The notes below the pieces were generated by a model. It worked only from the letters and a program-made list of their open reading frames with translations. It was not told the origin of the DNA and ran no database searches. The translations under genes and the position numbers were made by a program. 13,782 nt of DNA from Suilimivivens sp964507235. GTDB taxonomy: Bacteria > Bacillota > Clostridia > Lachnospirales > Lachnospiraceae. Of the stretch, positions 6,972-12,948 are shown piece after piece; positions within the stretch are counted from its first letter, which is position 1; every line of letters starts with the position of its first letter. The stretch lies in contig CAZDPE010000060.1 in the NCBI GenBank assembly GCA_964507235.1, forward strand, positions 1 through 13,782, written 5' to 3'.

Positions 6972-7505
6972 TTAATACAGCCGCTTTATTTCAGGATAAT
7001 ACTCAAATTCTGCTTTTCCGATAATTTCATCCGCATCCACATAATGATTATTCCAATACCTGGAATCCCATGAATTATTGCGGTTATCTCCCATAAGAAA
7101 ATAAGCATTTTCCGGTACCTCGAAGGGGCCTAAATCATTTAAAAGCTCTTCCTTAACATAATCTTCTTCGATTATCCTGCCATTAATATAAACACTGCCA
7201 TCAATTCCTTCAACTGTTTCTCCCGGCAGACCGATAATTCTCTTCAGATATACCGTCTTCCCATCGTCCGGATAATAGAAGGAAACAATATCTCCTCTCT
7301 GAGGTTCTTCCGAAACATATGCCAGCCTGTTGATAATAATACGGCTGCCGGACAAAATGGTTTCTTCCATAGAGCCTGTTGGTACCTGTGCGTTGGCAAT
7401 CAATGTGCTGTTTATCAAAAATGCAATTGCAAGAGCTGTCACTATGGTTTTGGACCAATCCAATATTTCATTTAATATTTTAAGCTTCCTGTTTTTTTTC
7501 TTCAT
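6972..7505 (-). CDS. lepB: Type I signal peptidase
   Basis: A 177-residue membrane-anchored serine protease that removes signal peptides from exported proteins outside the membrane. One N-terminal membrane segment (about 18-38) is followed by the box with catalytic Ser45 (PTGSMEETI, 42-50). The general base is Lys88 in YLKRIIGLPGE (86-96), and the conserved MGDNRNNSWDSR box is at 138-149. All key residues are present and the short length fits the Gram-positive SipS type. The SD AAGGAG (7516-7521), 10 nt from ATG, overlaps the stop of the upstream gene, so the two form one operon. I cannot tell whether it is the housekeeping enzyme or one dedicated to local substrates. Confidence 0.93.
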   Translation of the reverse strand: MKKKNRKLKILNEILDWSKTIVTALAIAFLINSTLIANAQVPTGSMEETILSGSRIIINRLAYVSEEPQRGDIVSFYYPDDGKTVYLKRIIGLPGETVEGIDGSVYINGRIIEEDYVKEELLNDLGPFEVPENAYFLMGDNRNNSWDSRYWNNHYVDADEIIGKAEFEYYPEIKRLY

Positions 7506-7519
7506 CCTGATTATACTCC

Positions 7520-8080
7520 TTAATCTATTGTAAATCTTCCATATAGATTACTGATATAGCTGCTGTTTACCGCAACCTCTTTTTCCTGAAAAATAATCCT
7601 CTCTCCTACAAGTTCATCTTCAATGATTCCGAATAAATCATAAGCAGGATTCCATATATCAGTAAAAGAAACGCTGCAGGAATTATCTGTAATATCCGTC
7701 ACGTCAATATGTATATCATGTTTCTTTGAAACAGCAACAACATTATTATAAAATTCAATTTCTACTGCCAAATCTTCTGTATATCCGTTCAGATATTCTT
7801 TGGGCAGCACCAGGAGCATCACTGTACTGCCATATTGCTTTCTCTTAAACCGGAATTTATTATCTTTAATCCTGCAGATTTCAATCAGATTATCGCCCAT
7901 ATGATTCTCAATGCCTATCTCACTGCCGTCTAAAGACACTTCCTTTCCATCAACAGTTAAGGTCACTGTTCCCACAACAGGATAAGTAATATAACCGATT
8001 ATACGCGGTAACAGGATTACAAAAACAGCTATGCAGATAATGGCTGTTATAATTCCCACAGGTTTAAAAAGATTTTTCAT
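7520..8080 (-). CDS. Membrane-anchored hypothetical protein
   Basis: A 186-residue protein I do not recognise. Residues 1-7 are basic and residues 8-30 form one hydrophobic segment without a lipobox, so it is probably anchored by its N-terminus with the rest outside the cell. The outside part looks beta-rich: TYPVVGTVTLTVDGKEVSLDG (32-52, shown in part), AVEIEFYNNVVAVS and HIDVTDITDNSCSVSF. It contains two cysteines outside the membrane segment. The gene lies 14 bp upstream of signal peptidase I in the same operon. GAGGAAG just before the ATG is a plausible SD. A 16-codon reading frame overlaps its start. Confidence 0.6.
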   Translation of the reverse strand: MKNLFKPVGIITAIICIAVFVILLPRIIGYITYPVVGTVTLTVDGKEVSLDGSEIGIENHMGDNLIEICRIKDNKFRFKRKQYGSTVMLLVLPKEYLNGYTEDLAVEIEFYNNVVAVSKKHDIHIDVTDITDNSCSVSFTDIWNPAYDLFGIIEDELVGERIIFQEKEVAVNSSYISNLYGRFTID

Positions 8081-8127
8081 CCTTCTTCCTCATTCATGAA
8101 CTCCTGCAGATTCATTGTTAATTCCAT
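8077..8127 (-). CDS. Possible 16-codon upstream ORF overlapping the next start (ATGA)
   Basis: The reverse strand from 8127 encodes MELTMNLQEFMNEEEG and stops at 8077-8079, with its TGA overlapping the ATG of the 186-residue protein. The peptide is strongly acidic. A weak SD-like AAAGGA lies about 13 nt upstream. It sits between the 19-bp stem-loop and the main gene, a layout that would suit translational coupling, but chance is a fair explanation for so short a frame. Confidence 0.2.
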   Translation of the reverse strand: MELTMNLQEFMNEEEG

Positions 8128-8154
8128 ATATCATTTTCCATCCTTTCCACCGGA

Positions 8155-8207
8155 ATAAGAATTCGGCAGATGCAGAATATAATCCCCCGCATCTGCCGAA
8201 TTCTTAT
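8155..8207 (-). promoter_or_regulatory. Perfect 19-bp stem-loop between the EAL/HDOD gene and the downstream operon
   Basis: ATAAGAATTCGGCAGATGC (8155-8173) is exactly complementary to 8189-8207, with a 15-nt loop. On the minus strand it lies about 50 nt after the stop of the EAL/HDOD gene. No T-run follows in either direction (minus: TTCCGGTGG; plus: CCATAACAAC), so it is not a textbook terminator. It could be an RNA processing or stability element, a Rho-dependent pause site, or a small palindromic repeat. Confidence 0.7.
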
Positions 8208-8258
8208 CCATAACAACCAAAAGCCGCAAAGCGCGCTTTCTATTGTTAAACAACTGCT

Positions 8259-9485
8259 TTATTCTCCTGAAAACAAATCTCTATACCACCGTAAAGACTC
8301 CACATAAGCATCATACACTTTATCCATATCTATATTCATAAGCAGCAGCTGTCTTGAAACCTCCTGCCAATTACCCGCCTCATACTGCTTAATAAAATCA
8401 AGTACAGGAGCAAATTTTCCGTCATTATATACCAAAGCTTCTCTGATATCCTTTGATACCTTAACCATATCCAGCGCTTCGTCCATGGATTTATCCAAAA
8501 TCAAATCCAGTACGGAAAACAATCCCATTAAAAATAATTCCGAAGAATGCAGCGCCATCTGAAATACAGGTGCAAGATTTTCTGCAAATTTCGCCCTGAG
8601 CAGAGAAACTCTTGTGATTTCATTGGGCTTATCTGCGCACAATTCATTCGTTACCGCAGTATTAATCCACTTTTTAAGTTCCTTTTGTCCCAGCATTGCC
8701 GCTGCATGACGGATGGTAGTTATTCCCGCATTAACAGTCATTCTGTTAACCATTCTCAAAAGCGAAATAACAAGAGCCGTATCTCTTCCGATGATATCCG
8801 CTGCCTTTGTCAGTTCAAAATCCTCATCATTTACAATGTTTAACAGCTGTATATAGTTCACCTTAAGCGGTGATACCTCTTCCTGTCCTCTCGTTACCGG
8901 TACCCGGAAGAATTCGCCTTCATAAAGCTGGTATCCTCCTTCTTTTACCAATCCTTCATAAATTTCCTGGGTTTTAATATTGCCCGCGCACAACTTAATA
9001 TTAGGATAAATTTTACCAAAGTAAATTCTCGCCTTTGTAATATCAATTTTTCTATGATCCAGCATTATGTAATCCATCAAAAGAAGGATTTCCCTGTATG
9101 GCTCAAAGCTCTGCACCGGCAGCTTTCTGATTGCCAGCTTATATCCCTTTTCCTTTAATTCCTTAATCCTGCTGATATACACATCATCAGGCTTAATTGT
9201 ATTGTCCATCAATAATACAAGCCGCTCATGCGGTGCATGACATTTCTCATCAATATCAGTAAAAATGGAAACATTATTTACCTCCACAAAAACCTCTTTA
9301 TCCATTGATAAGGTTTCTATGCCCATACTGTCAATAATATCAAGTCCCACAATATTGGCTATCCCATCATTGCTCCTGGTTCCAAGAAGACTTGGATCTA
9401 AAAAATAATTATCTTTCTGTGCAAACAAAGAATATGCACGGACTGTCATGTTTTCATCAAACAAAGGAATTAACGTTGCAAGCAT
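8259..9485 (-). CDS. YuxH-like protein: degenerate EAL domain plus HDOD domain
   Basis: A 408-residue soluble signalling protein. The N-terminal part (1-200) has the fold pattern of EAL phosphodiesterases: GYKLAIRKLPV (114-124), MDYIMLDHRKID (137-148) and GYQLYEGEFFRVPV (184-197, matching the usual QGYFFSKP). The catalytic residues are gone: the EAL signature position reads AYSLFA and the metal-binding DDFG position reads RKLP. It should therefore not hydrolyse cyclic-di-GMP but may bind it or another protein. Residues 205-400 form an HDOD domain (NYIQLLNIVND, LVISLLRMVNRM, TTIRHAAAMLG, ELKKWINTAV). The family is known as EAL plus modified HD signalling proteins of unknown output. The start has TGGAG 8 nt upstream and its own promoter at 9531-9560. 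Confidence 0.88.
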   Translation of the reverse strand: MLATLIPLFDENMTVRAYSLFAQKDNYFLDPSLLGTRSNDGIANIVGLDIIDSMGIETLSMDKEVFVEVNNVSIFTDIDEKCHAPHERLVLLMDNTIKPDDVYISRIKELKEKGYKLAIRKLPVQSFEPYREILLLMDYIMLDHRKIDITKARIYFGKIYPNIKLCAGNIKTQEIYEGLVKEGGYQLYEGEFFRVPVTRGQEEVSPLKVNYIQLLNIVNDEDFELTKAADIIGRDTALVISLLRMVNRMTVNAGITTIRHAAAMLGQKELKKWINTAVTNELCADKPNEITRVSLLRAKFAENLAPVFQMALHSSELFLMGLFSVLDLILDKSMDEALDMVKVSKDIREALVYNDGKFAPVLDFIKQYEAGNWQEVSRQLLLMNIDMDKVYDAYVESLRWYRDLFSGE

Positions 9486-9530
9486 AATTCATTCTCCAAT
9501 TAAAATATTATGATTTACTTCTATTATTTA

Positions 9531-9560
9531 ATCATACTATATTTTTTTGCATTTTGACAG
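9531..9560 (-). promoter_or_regulatory. Predicted sigma-A promoter for the EAL/HDOD gene
   Basis: Reading leftward, CTGTCA (9560-9555), an 18-bp A-rich spacer and TATGAT (9536-9531). The -10 box is one base off consensus and the -35 box is weaker. The predicted start is about 40 nt before the ATG. It probably drives the whole minus-strand run down to the 76-residue gene. Confidence 0.5.
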
Positions 9561-9753
9561 GTTTTTTGTATTATATTTATCAAAATATTTTTCTGTTTCC
9601 TGCCGGGAACCATCTCAATTCTTAATTTTATGCATGGGATAAAATCAGAATTATCAGTTTTTCCGCCTTAAAGCCGGTTAAATCCTTTTCCTTTCAAAAA
9701 TAAAGAGGAAATTATCCTTGCAATTACAGGTATCCTCAATCCTGCAGACGGCG
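9561..9753. other. Non-coding gap with no recognised feature
   Basis: This AT-rich stretch between the EAL/HDOD promoter and the end of the ArsC-like fragment has no ORF with a plausible start and no strong inverted repeat. I see nothing I can name in it. Confidence 0.6.
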
Positions 9754-10044
9754 CTATAAATGCTCCTTCCAGTCAGCTTCTTTAAATCCTGGAAAGACAT
9801 AACTATCCGTCACAATCAGAGGACGCTTTACCAGCATTCCGTCAGAAGCAAGCAGCTTTAACTGTTCCTCTTCTGACATATCCGGAAGCTTATCCTTCAG
9901 CTGCAATTCCTTATAAAGATTCCCGCTTGTATTGAAAAAGCGTTTTACAGGCAGACCGCTTTTCTTATGCCATTCCTTCAGTTCTTCTACAGTGGGGTTT
10001 TCTTCCTTAATGGGACGTTCTTCATAAACGATTCCATTTTCAAT
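9754..10044 (-). pseudogene. ArsC/Spx-type thioredoxin-fold protein, N-terminus deleted
   Basis: The reverse strand from 10044 to the TAG at 9754-9756 encodes 96 residues in one clean frame, beginning IENGIVYEERPIKEENP and ending in the ASDGMLVKRPLIVTDSYVFP region typical of arsenate reductase-like proteins of about 115-120 residues. RFFNTSGNLYKEL is also typical. The first 20-25 residues, which would carry the CxxxC or CxxS redox cysteine and the start codon, are absent: the codon before IENGI is a stop (TAA, 10045-10047) and the sequence then turns into the isomerase gene in the opposite direction. Without the redox cysteine it cannot be active. The rest of the frame is undamaged, so the loss looks recent. 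Confidence 0.75.
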
Positions 10045-10049
10045 TTATT
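10042..10049. other. Deletion junction joining two divergent genes inside their coding regions
   Basis: To the left, ArsC-family similarity on the minus strand runs up to about 10044. To the right, GmhA-family similarity on the plus strand begins at about 10047. Both genes lack their 5' ends and the intergenic region that must have held their promoters and ribosome-binding sites. The junction is AT-rich (CAATTTATTC at 10041-10050). Confidence 0.6.
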
Positions 10050-10661
10050 CAAAAATATCCTGCTCTTTCCGGCTGCCGGCAGCAAATTGCAGATTCCTAT
10101 GATATTCTGCAAAATTCCTTCAGTCAGGGAGGGAAACTGCTGATTGCCGGAAACGGAGGCAGCGCCAGTGACAGCTCTCACATTGTGGGAGAACTTATGA
10201 AAGGCTTTCTGCGCAGGCGTCCTTTGGATGAATCGCAGAAAACCGCCTTTTCAAATTTATCGGATGGGCAGCAGCTTTCATCCAGCCTGCAGCAATCACT
10301 TCCTGCCATCGCCTTAACCGAGCAAAGCGCCCTTTTATCCGCGATTGCAAATGATATTTCCCCGGAACTGGTATTTGCCCAGCAAGTATTCGGCTATGGC
10401 TGTCCCCATGATGTTTTCTGGGGACTGTCAACCTCCGGCAACTCGCGCAATATCGTCCTGGCAGCACAGACCGCCCGGGCCTGCCATTTGAAAACAATCG
10501 CCATTACAGGCAGTAAGGTCAGTCATTTGTCCGATTTATGCGATGTCTGTATCCGCGTTCCTTTTACCTCTACTCCCCGGATTCAGGAAGCCACCTTACC
10601 GATATACCATGTATTATGCTCTATGCTGGAAGCTCATTTTTTTACAAAGGAGGCCTGTTAA
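10047..10661 (+). CDS. GmhA-type SIS-domain sugar-phosphate isomerase, 5'-truncated
   Basis: The plus frame carries IQKYPALSGCRQQIADSYDI at its left end, then the sugar-phosphate-binding loop LIAGNGGSASDSSHIVGELM, then LSTSGNSRNIVLAA and ITGSKVSHLSDLCDVCIRVP. It ends at the TAA 10659-10661. This matches sedoheptulose-7-phosphate (phosphoheptose) isomerases of about 195-200 residues, missing perhaps five N-terminal residues. No ATG, GTG or TTG lies in this frame between the upstream stop at 10008 and the GTG at 10185, and starting at that GTG would remove the GNGGSAS loop. The gene is therefore either silent or started from a rare codon (ATT 10047, CTG). The stop directly abuts the ROK gene's ATG, so they were one operon. 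Substrate is inferred from family only. Confidence 0.75.
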   Translation: MQKYPALSGCRQQIADSYDILQNSFSQGGKLLIAGNGGSASDSSHIVGELMKGFLRRRPLDESQKTAFSNLSDGQQLSSSLQQSLPAIALTEQSALLSAIANDISPELVFAQQVFGYGCPHDVFWGLSTSGNSRNIVLAAQTARACHLKTIAITGSKVSHLSDLCDVCIRVPFTSTPRIQEATLPIYHVLCSMLEAHFFTKEAC

Positions 10662-11633
10662 ATGGAAGTAATCGGCGGTATCGATATCGGAGGCACAAAA
10701 TGTGCCGTATCCGTTGCAAAATACGGAGCTTTCCCTGAAATCCTTGCCAAGCGGCGGTTTGAAACAACAGACTCTCCCAGGGATACCCTTGAGCATCTGG
10801 CGTTGCTTTTACAGGAATTACTGTCAGGTTTTCCTGAAGCAGAGCTTAAATCCATCGGAATATCCTGCGGCGGTCCTCTCGATGCAGAAAGAGGAATTAT
10901 TTTAAGTCCCCCGAATCTTCCCGGCTGGGATCGGATTGATTGTTTTTCTCCTTTTCAAAAGCTTTTTCCCGTTCCCGTAGCACTGCAGAATGATGCGGAT
11001 GCCTGCGCCCTGGCCGAATGGAAATGGGGTGTGGGAAAAGGCTGTCAAAATGTGATTTTTCTGACCTTCGGTACCGGAATGGGCGCGGGACTAATTCTTA
11101 ACGGCAGACTTTATACGGGCTCCTGCAATATGGCGGGCGAACTGGGACATATCCGCCTTGCCGAATCAGGTCCTGCAGGATACGGTAAACCCGGTTCTTT
11201 TGAAGGCTTCTGCAGCGGCGGCGGAATCGCCCGTCTGGGACAAAGCATGGCTCTTGAGGCCATACAGCAGGGCACTCCCCCCTCTTTTTGTCCCGAATTA
11301 TCCGGACTTAATACAATTACTGCAAAGACAATTGGTGAAGCGGCTAAAAAAGGTGATTCTCTGGCAAAATATATTTTTGGCCTTACCGCCCGCCGCTTAG
11401 GCTATATGCTTTCCACCTTAATTGATTTGCTCAATCCCGACTGCATTATAATCGGCAGTATTTACGGCAGACAGCAGGAGTTGATAGAGCCGGAAATGCG
11501 CCGGATTCTGGAAAAGGAATGTCTGCCCCTTTCCCTGCAGTCCTGCACTGTGGTTCCTGCAGGGTTAGGGGAGCAGACAGGCGATTATGCCAGTCTGTCC
11601 GTTGCCTCCTATGCATTGGATGAAGAAATTTAA
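10662..11633 (+). CDS. ROK-family sugar kinase
   Basis: A 323-residue cytoplasmic ATPase of the actin/hexokinase fold. The N-terminal phosphate loop is GGIDIGGTKCAVSV (5-18). The sugar-binding and catalytic site is ALQNDADACALAEW (107-120, catalytic Asp111), phosphate 2 is LTFGTGMGAGL (134-144), and GELGH is at 159-163 with the sugar/zinc histidine His163. The usual zinc cysteines (CxCGxxGC) are absent, replaced by GPAGYGKPGSFEGFCSGGG (170-188). I recall this replacement as characteristic of a ROK subgroup next to SIS-domain genes. SD AAAGGAGG (10646-10653) is 8 nt before the ATG, inside the end of the isomerase gene. It likely phosphorylates the sugar whose phosphate the isomerase handles; the substrate cannot be read from sequence. 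With the upstream promoter deleted, expression is uncertain. Confidence 0.85.
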   Translation: MEVIGGIDIGGTKCAVSVAKYGAFPEILAKRRFETTDSPRDTLEHLALLLQELLSGFPEAELKSIGISCGGPLDAERGIILSPPNLPGWDRIDCFSPFQKLFPVPVALQNDADACALAEWKWGVGKGCQNVIFLTFGTGMGAGLILNGRLYTGSCNMAGELGHIRLAESGPAGYGKPGSFEGFCSGGGIARLGQSMALEAIQQGTPPSFCPELSGLNTITAKTIGEAAKKGDSLAKYIFGLTARRLGYMLSTLIDLLNPDCIIIGSIYGRQQELIEPEMRRILEKECLPLSLQSCTVVPAGLGEQTGDYASLSVASYALDEEI

Positions 11634-11635
11634 AC

Positions 11636-12451
11636 TTACCGCTTCTGATAGTTTAAGTCATAATAAAAAATATACTGTTGCAGGACTCCGCTGATGTCCG
11701 GATATCTTTCAAACGGAAAGCCTTCCGGGTATCTTTCTGCAAGCACTTTATTAATATGGGTATCCTTAGGGAAAGCATCCAGCTGATGAAGGGCAAACAG
11801 GCAGATGCAGTCAGCTACCTTTTCCCCTACTCCGCACAGCTTTAAAAGCTCAGCCCTGGCATTATCATATTCCATGTTCCGAACCGCCTTAAGGTCTACC
11901 TCTCCCTCTGCAATACTCTGCGCTGTTTTTTGAATATAACGGCTTCTATACCCTAAATTGCAGGCATACAAATCCTCCAGGGAAGCCTGCGCCAGTTTTT
12001 CCGGCGCAGGAAATCCATAATAAAGAATCCCTTTCTCTGTTCTTTTTTCTTCCCCGTACCTCCTGCATAAGTAATCAATACATTTTCTGATTCGTTTAAT
12101 ATTATTTTGCTGGGATATAATAAAGCTGATTATCATTTCCCATAAATCCTGATTCAGAATTCTGATACCGCTGCCAAAATCCGCCGCCTTTTGAAGATAA
12201 CTGTCCTTCTCATCCACACAGCTGATAATTGCCCTGTAATCTCTTCCCAAATCAAAATATTCTCTCCATACTTTCTCAAAATCCTCCTGAGAACAAAAGA
12301 AGCAGATTTCCTCCCTCTGCTCCTGCGCTTCAAGATATCTGTCAAAAGCAGTAAGTCCGTATCTGCCGTTTTCAAACTGCCGAAGGCGAAAACACTGCCC
12401 CGATTCACTTATTTGTGCCAGGGAAAAATTATCCGCTTTTATTTTTATCAT
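11636..12451 (-). CDS. ogg: 8-oxoguanine DNA glycosylase (OGG-type, HhH-GPD)
   Basis: A 271-residue base-excision repair enzyme. An OGG N-terminal domain (NFSLAQISESGQCFRL, 8-23) is followed by the HhH-GPD fold with SFIISQQNNIKRI (109-121) and LCGVGEKVADCICLF (205-219). The latter aligns with the human OGG1 GVGTKVADC motif, making Lys211 the Schiff-base nucleophile, and Asp230 (PKDTHI) is the conserved catalytic aspartate. Both present predicts a bifunctional glycosylase/AP lyase; AlkA-type alkyl-base activity is a less likely alternative because AlkA lacks the lysine. The frame is open to 12559, but the ATG at 12449-12451 is chosen because GAGGAG lies 5 nt upstream and family similarity begins there. 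The gene follows the MATE remnant by 26 bp on the same strand and ends 2 bp from the convergent ROK gene. Confidence 0.88.
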   Translation of the reverse strand: MIKIKADNFSLAQISESGQCFRLRQFENGRYGLTAFDRYLEAQEQREEICFFCSQEDFEKVWREYFDLGRDYRAIISCVDEKDSYLQKAADFGSGIRILNQDLWEMIISFIISQQNNIKRIRKCIDYLCRRYGEEKRTEKGILYYGFPAPEKLAQASLEDLYACNLGYRSRYIQKTAQSIAEGEVDLKAVRNMEYDNARAELLKLCGVGEKVADCICLFALHQLDAFPKDTHINKVLAERYPEGFPFERYPDISGVLQQYIFYYDLNYQKR

Positions 12452-12456
12452 CTGTA

Positions 12457-12462
12457 CTCCTC
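12457..12462 (-). promoter_or_regulatory. Ribosome-binding site that sets the glycosylase start
   Basis: GAGGAG on the minus strand, 5 nt before the ATG at 12451. The open frame extends 36 codons further upstream into the MATE remnant, so this site argues for the shorter protein. Confidence 0.7.
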
Positions 12463-12477
12463 TCAATCTTTGTTTTC

Positions 12478-12940
12478 TCAATTTCCATATCCGCTCACCC
12501 GCTTTATGCATAATATTCCCGTCAAATCCGTCAGAAACCATCCTATAGGAATCGCCCAACAGATGCCCAGGACGCCGATTGAGCGTATGGGTGCCAGCGT
12601 ATAGGCAAAGGAATCAATCTTTACTACTGCCGCAAAAGCAGCCATGACCACCGCACCAAAGCTGTTGACAAGTCCCTGTATCATAAGGATTCCGAAATTC
12701 ATCACTGACTGCTGCATGCAGGCCGCTGCCCATACATAAGCCTATAATAATTGATGTTAAAAAAGTCATAAGGGTATAGGCTGATCCAACTGCCGCCAGT
12801 GCATCCGCTCCTATAAATCTTCCTACAATCAGCGTATCCGCAATATTATAACACTGCTGCAGAAGATTCTCCAAAATCATGGGACCTGCAAACATCAGCA
12901 TGGTTTTCGTTACATTTCCCTGAGTCAAATCCTTTTTCAT
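12478..12940 (-). pseudogene. MATE-family transporter remnant with two internal deletions
   Basis: Three pieces of one MATE protein remain. Piece 1 (12940 to about 12722) is the normal N-terminus, beginning MKKDLTQGNVTKTMLMFAGP and running to IIIGLCMGSG, about 73 residues. Piece 2 (about 12720-12601), shifted one frame, holds the mid-protein segment QQSVMNFGILMIQGLVNSFG through KIDSFAY. Piece 3 (12600-12478), in frame with piece 2, resembles the C-terminus (TLAPIRSIGVLGICWAIPIG through LTDLTGI). About 150 of roughly 450 residues survive, and the first junction (about 12721-12729) shifts the frame, so translation from the ATG ends near 12614. No transport function can remain. The SD AAGGTG overlaps the stop of the MATE gene just upstream, so it once lay directly behind it as a tandem pair. 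Confidence 0.8.
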
Positions 12941-12948
12941 AGCGCACC

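Noticed and set aside
9690..9750. Terminator after the ArsC-like fragment
   Set aside because: Only a 5-bp GAGGA/TCCTC stem with a long loop can form before the T-rich stretch, which is too weak.
9987..10181. Minus-strand ORF of 64 codons across the ArsC/GmhA junction
   Set aside because: It reads the ArsC-like fragment in the wrong frame and the isomerase on the wrong strand; it is an artefact of the junction.
12452..12559. Longer N-terminus for the DNA glycosylase
   Set aside because: The extra 36 codons overlap the MATE remnant, do not look like the family, and a strong ribosome-binding site precedes the internal ATG at 12451.
12191..12604. Plus-strand ORF of 137 codons
   Set aside because: It is the reverse shadow of the glycosylase gene and MATE remnant, with no start signal.
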